Notes under the pieces: model-generated
Seen by the model: the letters and a program-made list of their open reading frames with translations, nothing else
The model's database searches: none
What the model was told of the DNA's origin: nothing
Made by a program: the position numbers and the translations under genes
In this document: in pieces, positions 1 through 8,886 of the stretch
Layout: each line of letters begins with the position of its first letter
Position numbering within the stretch: the stretch's first letter is position 1
Origin: Pseudomonas sp. BGr12
GTDB lineage: Bacteria > Pseudomonadota > Gammaproteobacteria > Pseudomonadales > Pseudomonadaceae
NCBI RefSeq assembly: GCF_030272895.1
Contig: NZ_JALRNF010000019.1
Location: 1 to 64,000, forward strand
Direction: 5' to 3'
Length of the DNA: 64,000 nucleotides

Positions 1-51
1 GCCCGTGCGCGGCGGCATCGGCCGCCGTGCCACCACGGCCATCCGGGGCAA

Positions 52-111
52 ACCGCACCGCGGGGCACGCCCGCCCCAACCGGTCGGCGCGGGCTTGCCC
101 CGCGATAAGTC
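52..111. repeat. Degenerate REP pair downstream of putA
   Basis: Two inverted GC-rich blocks (around 54-73 and 86-109) carry the CGCGGGCTTGCCCCGCG core seen in the other REP copies of this window, with substitutions in the left arm. It sits just past the putA stop at 124. Bases 1-51 show nothing else recognisable. Confidence 0.6.
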
Positions 112-123
112 CGACGTGGGCTA

Positions 124-3100
124 TCAGCCGATCGTCATCAAGCTCGCGTTACCACCCGCCGCCGCAGTGTTGACGCTCAACGCGCGCTCGATCACCAGGC
201 GCTCCAGGGCAATGGAGGTCTCGCCCGAGGACAGGCCGTGGACGCCGACGATGGCGCCGGCACGCTTGGCCACCTGCTCGCACACGGCGCGCAGCTGGTC
301 GGAGTGGCCGTGATGCAGGACTGCATCGAAGACTACCTCGTCCTTGGTCCAGTCGCTCACCAGCTGGATGCGCGCTTGCACGTCCTTCGGCAGGCGGCTG
401 CGCAGGGTGCGGGTCAGTTCGCCTTCCGGCCATACCGCCAGGCTGCCCACGGCCAGTGCCGCAGCCAGTTGGGTCAGCAGGTCGGCTTCGACCTCGGCCA
501 GGCACAGCACGTGCTCGCGTGGCAGGATGGTGTAGCTGTTGCGCTCGCCGGTCGGGCCTGCCAGCTGGCGGCTGATACCGCTCTGCGACTGACGGGCGAA
601 CTGGTCGCAGAGGCTGCCCAGTTCGTTCAGCTGGTTGCTCGCCGCCCAGGACTTGAGGGCCTGCAGTGGCTTGGTCAGGCTGTCACGCAGGCGGGTGTCC
701 GGTGCGTTGTCGCCGTCGGTACGCTGGAACGATTGTTCGATGGCATCGGCCGGGCGGGTCGACAGCAGGCGATACAGGTACAGCGGGCCGCCAGCTTTCG
801 GGCCGGTGCCGGACAGGCCTTCACCACCGAACGGCTGGACGCCGACCACGGCACCGACGATGTTGCGGTTGACGTAGACGTTACCGGCGTTGACGTTGTC
901 GATGACCTTGGCGATGGTCTCGTCGATCCGGGTGTGCACACCCAGGGTCAGGCCATAGCCGGAGGCGTTGATCTGCTCGATCAGCTGGTCGAGGTTCTTG
1001 CGGTTGTAGCGCACCACGTGCAGTACCGGGCCGAAGATCTCGCGTTGCAGCTCGTCGAAGCTTTCCAGTTCGATCAGGGTCGGCATGACGAAAGTGCCGC
1101 GCTTGACTTCCTCGCCGTCGGCGATGGCCACCTGGTACACGGTGCGGCCTTTGTCGCGCATGCCCTGGATGTGCTTGTCGATGCCAGCCTTGGCTTCGGC
1201 GTCGATCACCGGGCCGATGTCCACGGCCAGGCGCTCCGGGTTGCCCAGGCGGCTTTCGGCCATGGCGCCCTTGAGCATTTCGATCACGCGGTCGGCGGAG
1301 TCTTCCTGCAGGCACAGTACACGCAGGGCCGAGCAACGCTGGCCGGCGCTGTCGAAGGCCGAGGACACCACGTCGATGACCACTTGTTCGGTGAGTGCCG
1401 AGGAGTCGACGATCATCGCGTTCTGGCCGCCGGTTTCGGCGATCAGCGGGATCGGACGGCCCTGGGCATCCAGGCGACCGGCGATGTTGCGCTGCAGCAG
1501 GCGCGCCACTTCGGTGGAGCCGGTGAACATCACGCCTTTGACCCGGTCGTCGCCGACCAGGCGGGCGCCGACGGTTTCACCGCGGCCTGGCAGCAGTTGC
1601 ACCACGCCTTCAGGGATGCCGGCTTCGAGCAGCAGGCGTACGGCCTGGGCCGCGACCAGCGGGGTCTGTTCGGCAGGCTTGGCCAGTACCGGGTTGCCGG
1701 CGGCCAGGGCAGCGGCCACCTGGCCACTGAAGATCGCCAGCGGGAAGTTCCACGGGCTGATGCACACCACCGGGCCCAGTGGGCGGTGGGCGTCGTTGCT
1801 GAAGTCGTTGCGTGCCTGCACTGCGTAGTAGCGCAGGAAGTCGACGGCTTCGCGGACTTCGGCGATGGCGTTGGCGTAGGTCTTGCCGGCTTCGCGGGCC
1901 AGCAGGCCCATCAGCGGCTGGATCTCGGCTTCCATCAGGTCGGCGGCACGCTCCAGGATCGCAGCGCGTTCGGCCGGCGGGGTGGCCTGCCAGATCGGCG
2001 CGGCCTTGAGGGCGCACTGGATGGCGCTGTCGACGTCGGCAACGGTGGCTTCCTGGACGTGACCGACCACGTCACGGTGATCGGCCGGGTTCAATACCGG
2101 CGCGGCCGCTTCGTTGCTGGCGGCGCAACCGAGCATCGGCGCGGCTTTCCAGTCGTTGTGCGCGGTGGCCAGCAGGGCGCAGGACAGCGACGCCAGGCGA
2201 TGTTCGTTGGCCATGTCGATGCCCGCCGAGTTGGCGCGCTCGCTACCGTAGAGGTCGCGTGGCATTGGAATGCGCGGGTGCGGCAGGCCGCAGCTGCCTT
2301 CCTGGGTGGCCATGCGCTCGATGGTCGCGACCGGGTCGGCCACCAGCTCCTGGATCGAGATCGACTGGTCGGCGATGCGGTTGACGAACGAGGTGTTGGC
2401 GCCGTTTTCCAGCAGGCGGCGAACCAGGTAGGCCAGCAGGGTTTCATGGGTACCGACCGGGGCGTAGACGCGGCACGGACGGTTCAGCTTGCCATCGGCA
2501 ACCTTGCCCACCACTTGCTCGTACAGGGGCTCGCCCATGCCGTGCAGGCACTGGAACTCGTACTGGCCCGGGTAGTAGTTCTGACCGGCGATATGGTAGA
2601 TGGCCGACAGGGTGTGGGCGTTGTGGGTGGCGAACTGCGGGTAGATGACTTCCGGCACCGAGAGCAGCTTGCGGGCGCAGGCGATGTAGGACACGTCGGT
2701 GTACACCTTGCGGGTGTAGACCGGGTAGCCTTCCAGGCCTTCGACCTGGGCGCGCTTGATTTCGCTGTCCCAGTAGGCGCCTTTCACCAGGCGGATCATC
2801 AGGCGATGGCGGCTGCGGCGAGCCAGGTCGATGACGTAGTCAATGACGTACGGGCAGCGCTTCTGGTAGGCCTGGATGACGAAACCGATGCCGTTCCAGC
2901 CGGTCAGCTGTGGCTCGAAGCACAGGCGCTCGAGCAGGTCCAGCGACAGCTCCAGGCGGTCGGCTTCCTCGGCGTCGATGTTCAGGCCGATGTCGTACTG
3001 CTTGGCCAGCAGGGTCAGCGACAGCAGGCGCGGGTACAGTTCTGCCATCACCCGCTCGTACTGGGCGCGGCTGTAGCGCGGGTGCAGCGCGGACAGCTTG

Positions 3101-4077
3101 ATCGAGATGCCCGGGCCTTCATAGATGCCACGGCCGTGGGAAGCCTTGCCGATCGAGTGGATCGCCTGCTCGTAGGAGGCCAGGTATTTCTGTGCGTCGT
3201 GCTCGGTCAGTGCGGCTTCGCCGAGCATGTCGTAGGAGTAGCGGAAGCCCTTGGCTTCGAACTTGCTCGCGTTGGCCAGGGCTTCGGCAATGGTTTCACC
3301 GGTGACGAACTGCTCGCCCATCAGGCGCATGGCCATGTCGACGCCCTTGCGGATCATCGGCTCGCCGCTCTTGCCGATGATGCGGCTAAGCGAGGAGGTC
3401 AGGCCGGATTCGTTGTGGGTCGAGACCAGCTTGCCGGTCAGCAGCAGGCCCCAGGTGGCGGCGTTGACGAACAGCGACGGGCTGTTGCCCAGGTGCGGCT
3501 GCCAGTTGCCGGTGCTGATCTTGTCGCGGATCAGGGCATCGCGGGTGCCTTTGTCGGGGATGCGCAGCAGCGCCTCGGCCAGGCACATCAGTGCCACGCC
3601 TTCCTGGGACGACAGGGAGAATTCCTGCAGCAGGCCCTGAACGATGCCGGCACGGCCGCCAGCGCTCTTCTGGTTGCGCAGTTTTTCCGCGATGCCGGCG
3701 GCCAGCTTGTTGGTGGCTTCGGCCATGGCGGCTGGCAGGCGCGCCTGCTCCAGAAGCATTGGCACCACTTCCTGCTCAGGGCGACGGTAGGCGGCAGTGA
3801 TGGCCGAGCGCAGGACCGACTGCGGCAGGATGCTTTCGGCGAATTCGAGGAAGCACTGGTGGGCATGGTCGCCCGGCACTTCACCGGCTTCGTCGCCATT
3901 GCTGAAAGGCTGACCGTTGAGTTCGGTCAGGGTGGCGCCACCCTCGAGCTTTTCCAGGTAATTGAAGATTGCCTGCTTGATCAACCAGTGCGGCGTGCGG
4001 TCGATGGACTGCGCAGCTGCCTTGAGTCGCTCACGGGTCGGGTCGTCAAGTTTGACCCCAAGGGTGGTCGTCGCCAT
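124..4077 (-). CDS. putA: Trifunctional PutA: transcriptional repressor, proline dehydrogenase and P5C dehydrogenase
   Basis: A protein of 1317 residues, the usual length of three-function PutA. Residues 1-50 form a ribbon-helix-helix DNA-binding domain (TTLGVKLDDPTRERLKAAAQ and following). The FAD-dependent proline dehydrogenase barrel spans roughly 240-570, with the conserved YLVRRLLENGANTSFVNR stretch near 545. The aldehyde dehydrogenase domain follows from about 640, with its catalytic Cys in GQRCSALRVL near 914. It oxidises proline to glutamate via P5C, passing electrons to the quinone pool. When proline is scarce the N-terminal domain is expected to repress putA and putP. The start is supported by GAGGA eight bases upstream. 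It is divergent from putP across a region rich in GTTGCA sites. Confidence 0.98.
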   Translation of the reverse strand: MATTTLGVKLDDPTRERLKAAAQSIDRTPHWLIKQAIFNYLEKLEGGATLTELNGQPFSNGDEAGEVPGDHAHQCFLEFAESILPQSVLRSAITAAYRRPEQEVVPMLLEQARLPAAMAEATNKLAAGIAEKLRNQKSAGGRAGIVQGLLQEFSLSSQEGVALMCLAEALLRIPDKGTRDALIRDKISTGNWQPHLGNSPSLFVNAATWGLLLTGKLVSTHNESGLTSSLSRIIGKSGEPMIRKGVDMAMRLMGEQFVTGETIAEALANASKFEAKGFRYSYDMLGEAALTEHDAQKYLASYEQAIHSIGKASHGRGIYEGPGISIKLSALHPRYSRAQYERVMAELYPRLLSLTLLAKQYDIGLNIDAEEADRLELSLDLLERLCFEPQLTGWNGIGFVIQAYQKRCPYVIDYVIDLARRSRHRLMIRLVKGAYWDSEIKRAQVEGLEGYPVYTRKVYTDVSYIACARKLLSVPEVIYPQFATHNAHTLSAIYHIAGQNYYPGQYEFQCLHGMGEPLYEQVVGKVADGKLNRPCRVYAPVGTHETLLAYLVRRLLENGANTSFVNRIADQSISIQELVADPVATIERMATQEGSCGLPHPRIPMPRDLYGSERANSAGIDMANEHRLASLSCALLATAHNDWKAAPMLGCAASNEAAAPVLNPADHRDVVGHVQEATVADVDSAIQCALKAAPIWQATPPAERAAILERAADLMEAEIQPLMGLLAREAGKTYANAIAEVREAVDFLRYYAVQARNDFSNDAHRPLGPVVCISPWNFPLAIFSGQVAAALAAGNPVLAKPAEQTPLVAAQAVRLLLEAGIPEGVVQLLPGRGETVGARLVGDDRVKGVMFTGSTEVARLLQRNIAGRLDAQGRPIPLIAETGGQNAMIVDSSALTEQVVIDVVSSAFDSAGQRCSALRVLCLQEDSADRVIEMLKGAMAESRLGNPERLAVDIGPVIDAEAKAGIDKHIQGMRDKGRTVYQVAIADGEEVKRGTFVMPTLIELESFDELQREIFGPVLHVVRYNRKNLDQLIEQINASGYGLTLGVHTRIDETIAKVIDNVNAGNVYVNRNIVGAVVGVQPFGGEGLSGTGPKAGGPLYLYRLLSTRPADAIEQSFQRTDGDNAPDTRLRDSLTKPLQALKSWAASNQLNELGSLCDQFARQSQSGISRQLAGPTGERNSYTILPREHVLCLAEVEADLLTQLAAALAVGSLAVWPEGELTRTLRSRLPKDVQARIQLVSDWTKDEVVFDAVLHHGHSDQLRAVCEQVAKRAGAIVGVHGLSSGETSIALERLVIERALSVNTAAAGGNASLMTIG

Positions 4078-4147
4078 TTCTTATCCTCATTATTGCCACA
4101 GGCTGTGGCTTAAGCTGGCGCCAAGATTAGCCGTGCGCGAATTCGGG

Positions 4148-4384
4148 TGCAACCTAGTGCAACCCAAAAAGTGCAGGAAAAAAGTGCTACTCGTCCGGCG
4201 GGTAAAACCCCACAGCAAAAATGGCTGTTTCCGGTGCGTTTTGTTCTGAAAACAGGGGGTCCTTGCTCCCAAAAGGAGCAAAAACCTGCTGTTACGCAAA
4301 AAATCCGACGAGGTGCAACTTGAATGAAAAAACTGGTTGCACCTTCTTTGCGTTGTTGCATAGCATTCGCGGCCTGGGTGCAAC
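4148..4384. promoter_or_regulatory. putA-putP control region with six GTTGCA hexamers
   Basis: The 354 bases between the two divergent starts (4078-4431) contain no gene. They hold GTTGCA on the plus strand at 4336 and 4355, and its complement TGCAAC at 4148, 4158, 4314 and 4379. GTTGCA is the motif recognised by the PutA ribbon-helix-helix domain in enterobacteria. The first two sites are 10 bases apart, about one helical turn; the last four are 19-24 apart, about two turns. About 0.2 sites would be expected by chance. The role as PutA operators is inferred. Confidence 0.8.
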
Positions 4385-4431
4385 CTCCTCTGAGGCTGTC
4401 GCTACATAAAAACAAACGCCAGGGCGCAACA

Positions 4432-5916
4432 ATGAGTGTAAGCAATCCAACCTTGATCACGTTCGTGATCTACATCGCGGCTATGGTGCTGATCGGCTTC
4501 ATGGCCTATCGCTCCACCAACAACCTCTCCGACTACATCCTCGGTGGCCGCAGCCTCGGCAGCGTCGTGACCGCACTGTCGGCCGGTGCCTCGGACATGA
4601 GCGGCTGGCTGCTGATGGGCCTGCCGGGCGCCATCTATATGTCGGGCCTGTCGGAAAGCTGGATCGCCATCGGCCTGATCGTCGGTGCCTACCTGAACTG
4701 GCTGTTCGTTGCCGGCCGTCTGCGCGTGCAGACCGAGCACAACGGTGATGCCCTGACCCTGCCGGACTACTTCTCCAGCCGCTTCGAAGACAAGAGCGGC
4801 CTGCTGCGAATCATCTCCGCCGTGGTCATCCTGGTGTTCTTCACCATCTATTGCGCCTCCGGCATCGTCGCCGGTGCCCGCCTGTTCGAAAGCACCTTCG
4901 GCATGTCCTATGAGACAGCGCTGTGGGCTGGCGCGGCCGCGACCATCGCCTACACCTTCGTCGGTGGTTTCCTGGCCGTCAGCTGGACCGATACCGTCCA
5001 GGCGACCCTGATGATCTTCGCCCTGATCCTGACCCCGGTGATCGTGCTGATCGCCACCGGTGGCGTCGATACCACCTTCGCCGCCATCGAGCTGAAGGAT
5101 GCAGGCAACTTCGACATGCTCAAGGGCACCACCTTCATCGGCATCATCTCGCTGATGGGCTGGGGCCTGGGCTATTTCGGCCAGCCGCACATCCTGGCGC
5201 GCTTCATGGCTGCCGACTCGGTCAAGTCGATCGCCAACGCTCGCCGCATCTCCATGACCTGGATGATCCTGTGCCTGGTCGGCACCTGCGCCGTCGGCTT
5301 CTTCGGTATCGCCTACTTCTCGGCGCATCCTGACGTTGCCGGTCCCGTCACCGAGAACCACGAGCGTGTGTTCATCGAGCTGGCCAAGATCCTGTTCAAC
5401 CCATGGATCGCCGGTGTCCTGCTGTCCGCCATCCTGGCGGCGGTCATGAGTACCCTGAGCTGCCAGCTGCTGGTGTGCTCCAGCGCCCTGACCGAGGACT
5501 TCTACAAGACCTTCCTGCGCAAGGGTGCCTCGCAGCTGGAGCTGGTCTGGGTCGGTCGCGCCATGGTGCTGCTGGTTGCCGTGGTGGCGATCCTGATCGC
5601 GTCCAATCCGGAAAACCGCGTACTGGGTCTGGTCAGCTATGCCTGGGCCGGCTTCGGCGCTGCCTTCGGTCCGGTTGTACTGATCTCGGTACTGTGGAAA
5701 GGCATGACCCGTAATGGTGCGCTGGCCGGTATCCTGGTCGGTGCAATCACCGTGGTGGTGTGGAAACACTTCGCCATCTGGGGCCTCTACGAGATCATCC
5801 CGGGCTTCATCCTCGGCGCCCTGGCCATCTACTTCGTCAGCAAGGCTGGCAGCCCCTCGGCTGCCATGGTTTCGCGCTTCGAAGCAGCAGACCAGGCGTT
5901 CAAGGTCGGTCATTGA
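4432..5916 (+). CDS. putP: Sodium/proline symporter PutP
   Basis: A sodium:solute symporter family protein of 494 residues, inner membrane, importing proline with Na+. It is hydrophobic throughout, with 12-13 likely membrane segments beginning at LITFVIYIAAMVLIGFMAY. The segment SDYILGGRSLGSVVTALSAGASDMSGW is the family's N-terminal signature. An in-frame ATG exists at 4324, but that would add 36 non-homologous residues overlapping three GTTGCA sites. The start at 4432 has AGGG upstream and begins at the usual PutP N-terminus. It is divergent from putA, probably co-regulated by it, and is followed by a strong terminator. Confidence 0.97.
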   Translation: MSVSNPTLITFVIYIAAMVLIGFMAYRSTNNLSDYILGGRSLGSVVTALSAGASDMSGWLLMGLPGAIYMSGLSESWIAIGLIVGAYLNWLFVAGRLRVQTEHNGDALTLPDYFSSRFEDKSGLLRIISAVVILVFFTIYCASGIVAGARLFESTFGMSYETALWAGAAATIAYTFVGGFLAVSWTDTVQATLMIFALILTPVIVLIATGGVDTTFAAIELKDAGNFDMLKGTTFIGIISLMGWGLGYFGQPHILARFMAADSVKSIANARRISMTWMILCLVGTCAVGFFGIAYFSAHPDVAGPVTENHERVFIELAKILFNPWIAGVLLSAILAAVMSTLSCQLLVCSSALTEDFYKTFLRKGASQLELVWVGRAMVLLVAVVAILIASNPENRVLGLVSYAWAGFGAAFGPVVLISVLWKGMTRNGALAGILVGAITVVVWKHFAIWGLYEIIPGFILGALAIYFVSKAGSPSAAMVSRFEAADQAFKVGH

Positions 5917-5937
5917 TCGACTGCTGAGTAACGCCTG

Positions 5938-5980
5938 ACAACGGCCCGACCTCCACAAGAGGTCGGGCCGTTGTCGTTTT
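5938..5980 (+). terminator. Rho-independent terminator of putP
   Basis: A perfect 15-base stem (5938-5952 with 5960-5974), a 7-base loop and a downstream CGTTTT. It lies 22 bases past the putP stop. Confidence 0.85.
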
Positions 5981-5989
5981 AGGGGTGGC

Positions 5990-6057
5990 CTGTAGGAGCG
6001 GGCTTGCCCCGCGATCCCGCTGCCATATCGCATCGCGGGGCAAGCCCGCTGCTACAG
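5990..6057. repeat. Paired inverted REP elements
   Basis: Two head-to-head copies of the TGTAGGAGCGGGCTTGCCCCGCGAT unit (split here across both arms) separated by about 20 bases, between the putP terminator and rlmJ. Confidence 0.9.
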
Positions 6058-6130
6058 GTGGTCCGCGTTTCAAGAGCAGAGGACGGAGCTGGCTCGACAA
6101 GGTAAACTGCACGGTCTTGCAGGAGTTGCC

Positions 6131-6967
6131 ATGAACTATCGTCACGCCTTCCACGCCGGCAACCACGCCGACGTCTTCAAACACCTCGTGTTGACCCGCC
6201 TCATTGCGCTGATGTCGCGCAAGGAACAGCCGTTCGCCTATATCGATACCCATGCCGGCCTCGGCCTGTACGACCTGCAGGGCGACCAGGCGACCCGTAC
6301 CGGCGAGTGGCTGGAGGGTGTGGGGCGGCTCTGGGGGCGCGATGACCTGCCAGAGGTTACCGCCGACTACCTGCGCATCCTGCGCAAGATGAACCCCGAT
6401 GGTGAGCTGCGCTACTACCCGGGTTCGCCGGAACTGGCACGCCGCCTGGCCCGCCAGCAGGATCGCGTGCTGTTGAACGAGAAGCATCCGGAAGACGGTC
6501 GCCTGCTCAAGGACAACATGAAAAAAGACCCGCGGGTCGCCGTGCACCTGGGCGAAGGCTGGCACGTGCCGCGGGCGCTGCTGCCGGTGCAGGAGAAACG
6601 TGCGGTGATGCTGATCGATCCGCCCTTCGAGCAGGCTGACGAGCTCAAGCGCTGCAGCCTGGCGATGAAAGAGGCTATCGGCCGCATGCGCCAGACGGTC
6701 GCGGCGATCTGGTATCCGATCAAGGATCAGCGCCAGCTGGTGCGTTTCTATCAGGACCTGACCAGCACCGGTGCGCCGAAGTTGCTGCGGGTGGAGCTGT
6801 ATGTGCATCCCCAGGACAGTCCGCAGGGCCTCAATGGCTCGGGCCTGGCCATCGCCAACCCGCCATGGGGGCTGGAAGAGGAACTGCGCGAGCTGTTGCC
6901 GTGGCTGTCTCAGGTGCTGGCGCAGACCCAGGGTAGCTGGCGGATGGACTGGCTGATCGCCGAATAA
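6131..6967 (+). CDS. rlmJ: 23S rRNA (adenine2030-N6)-methyltransferase RlmJ
   Basis: A SAM-dependent methyltransferase of 278 residues that methylates A2030 of 23S rRNA. The N-terminus MNYRHAFHAGNHADVFKHLV is highly typical of the family. The catalytic motif for N6-adenine methylation, DPPF, is seen in AVMLIDPPFEQADE near residue 165. Length matches the family. The start has GGAG about nine bases upstream (GCAGGAGTTGCC). It stands alone between two REP pairs, with a -10-like TAAACT at 6103. Confidence 0.95.
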   Translation: MNYRHAFHAGNHADVFKHLVLTRLIALMSRKEQPFAYIDTHAGLGLYDLQGDQATRTGEWLEGVGRLWGRDDLPEVTADYLRILRKMNPDGELRYYPGSPELARRLARQQDRVLLNEKHPEDGRLLKDNMKKDPRVAVHLGEGWHVPRALLPVQEKRAVMLIDPPFEQADELKRCSLAMKEAIGRMRQTVAAIWYPIKDQRQLVRFYQDLTSTGAPKLLRVELYVHPQDSPQGLNGSGLAIANPPWGLEEELRELLPWLSQVLAQTQGSWRMDWLIAE

Positions 6968-6973
6968 CGCGGG

Positions 6974-7045
6974 TGTAGGAGCGGGCTTGCCCCGCGATTG
7001 CGAGCTGTCAGTCACATCGCATCGCGGGGCAAGCCCGCTCCTACA
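6974..7045. repeat. Paired inverted REP elements
   Basis: Inverted copies of the GGAGCGGGCTTGCCCCGCG unit ending in TGTAG/CTACA, located immediately after rlmJ and before the LPS cluster. Confidence 0.9.
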
Positions 7046-7128
7046 CTTTACGTTATAATCCCGCTCTTTCTTTATCGCTCGCCCCAAGGGGCCAGGGCGC
7101 ATATCTACAGTTTGAAGAGGCTAGACCC

Positions 7129-8886
7129 TTGGCATTGACGATTCTTGGCCTGTCCGGCGCCCTTAGCCATGATCCTTCCGCGGCCCTGTACATCGACGGC
7201 AAACTGATTGCCGCCGCTGAAGAAGAGCGCTTCGTGCGCGATAAACATGCAAAGAACCGCATGCCCTACGAATCGGCGAAGTTCTGCCTGGAACAGGCTG
7301 GTATCAAGCCGTCCGACGTAGACGTGGTGGCTATCCCGTTCGCCCCGATCAGCCTGTTCGGCAAGGCGCGCTGGCACTACGCCAAGCGCTACTGGTACGC
7401 CCCGGACCGCGCCCTCGACGCGATCCTGATGGGCAACCGTCGCTACAAGCGCTACCGCAAGAAGATTGTCTGGTGCCTGGAGCAACTGGGCTTCGACCCG
7501 AAAAAGGTCAAGATTGAGCCGGTCGAGCACCACCTGGCCCACGCGTCCAGTGCCTACCACTGCTCGGGTTTCAAGGAAAAAACCGCGATCCTCGGTATCG
7601 ACGGCAAGGGCGAGTACGCCACGACCTTCTTCGGCTACGGCGAAAACGGCAAGATCCACAAGATCAAGGAGTTCTTCGACCCGGACTCCCTCGGCGGCCT
7701 GTATGGCGCGATCACCGAGTTCCTCGGCTTCGAGATGCTCGACGGCGAGTTCAAGGTCATGGGCATGGCGCCTTACGGCGATGCCAGCAAATATGATTTC
7801 TCGCGCCTGGCCAGCTTCGAGAACGGCGAACTGGTGATCAACACCGAGTACGCCAACGTTATCGGCCTGCGCCGCTACAAGGAAAAAGGCAAGGGTTTCT
7901 ATTTCTCGCCGAAGCTGATCGAGTGGCTGGGTCCCAAGCGTGAAGGCGACATCGCCGACGAGCCGTACATCCACTACGCGGCCAGCATGCAGGCGCTGTT
8001 CGAGAAGATCGCCCTGCAGATGATCGACCACTACCTGGGCGACATCCTCAAGGAAACCGGCAAGCTGGCCTTCGCCGGCGGTTGCGCGCTGAACGTCAAG
8101 CTCAACCAGAAGATCATTGCCCGCCCCGATCTCAAGGAACTGTTCGTCCAGCCGGCTTCCGGCGATGCCGGCACCGCGGTCGGTGCGGCAGCCTATGTGT
8201 CCCATGCCCGTGGCGTGCCGGTCGAGAAGATGGAACACGTCTACCTCGGCCCTGCGTACTCCAACGAGGACGTGATCGCCGCCTGTGCCCGTCACCCGAG
8301 CCAGCCGAAATGGCGCAAGCTCGAGAACATGCCGCAGCAGATCGCCAAGATCATGGTCGACGGCAACCCGGTGGCCTGGTTCCAGGGGCGCATGGAGTTC
8401 GGTCCGCGCGCGCTGGGCGGTCGTTCGATCATCGGTTGCCCGAGCGTTCCTGGCGTTGCCGACCGCATCAACCACCAGATCAAGTTCCGCGAGCGCTGGA
8501 GGCCTTTCTGCCCGTCGATGCTCGACACCGTCGCCCCGCAGATGATCAAGATCGATCATCCGGCGCCGTTCATGACCTTCACCTTCGAAGTGGCCGAGGA
8601 GTGGAAGACCCGCGTGCCGGAAGTCGTCCACGAAGACGGTACTTCCCGGGCCCAGGTGCTCAAGCGCGAGTACAACCCGCGCTACTACGACATGATGAAG
8701 GCGCTCGAAGAGCTGACCGGCAACGGCGTATCGCTCAACACCTCGCTCAACCGCCGTGGTGAGCCGATGATCTGCTCGCCGACCGACGCCCTGAACATGT
8801 TCTTCGGTTCGGACCTGCAGTACCTGATCATGGAAGACATCCTGGTGGTCAAGGATGGCGCGGACACCTATGACGTCCAGGGCTGA
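7129..8886 (+). CDS. NodU/CmcH-family carbamoyltransferase of the LPS core cluster
   Basis: A protein of 585 residues, typical for NodU/CmcH/TobZ-type O-carbamoyltransferases. Seen: N-terminal ILGLSGALSHDPSAAL, the metal-binding VEHHLAHASSAYH block near residue 140, GIDGKGEYAT, and the C-terminal FGPRALGGRSI signature near 425. The family makes carbamoyl adenylate from carbamoyl phosphate and ATP and transfers the carbamoyl group to a sugar. In Pseudomonas a homologue next to wapH carbamoylates inner-core heptose (the name WapO is used for it). That substrate is inferred from context. It begins with TTG, with GAAGAGG about 11 bases upstream. It overlaps the next gene, so it probably leads the operon. 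Confidence 0.9.
   Translation: MALTILGLSGALSHDPSAALYIDGKLIAAAEEERFVRDKHAKNRMPYESAKFCLEQAGIKPSDVDVVAIPFAPISLFGKARWHYAKRYWYAPDRALDAILMGNRRYKRYRKKIVWCLEQLGFDPKKVKIEPVEHHLAHASSAYHCSGFKEKTAILGIDGKGEYATTFFGYGENGKIHKIKEFFDPDSLGGLYGAITEFLGFEMLDGEFKVMGMAPYGDASKYDFSRLASFENGELVINTEYANVIGLRRYKEKGKGFYFSPKLIEWLGPKREGDIADEPYIHYAASMQALFEKIALQMIDHYLGDILKETGKLAFAGGCALNVKLNQKIIARPDLKELFVQPASGDAGTAVGAAAYVSHARGVPVEKMEHVYLGPAYSNEDVIAACARHPSQPKWRKLENMPQQIAKIMVDGNPVAWFQGRMEFGPRALGGRSIIGCPSVPGVADRINHQIKFRERWRPFCPSMLDTVAPQMIKIDHPAPFMTFTFEVAEEWKTRVPEVVHEDGTSRAQVLKREYNPRYYDMMKALEELTGNGVSLNTSLNRRGEPMICSPTDALNMFFGSDLQYLIMEDILVVKDGADTYDVQG

Noticed and set aside
238..4113. 1291-codon open frame antisense to putA
   Set aside because: It mirrors putA codon bias in a GC-rich genome, shows low-complexity composition and no family motifs.
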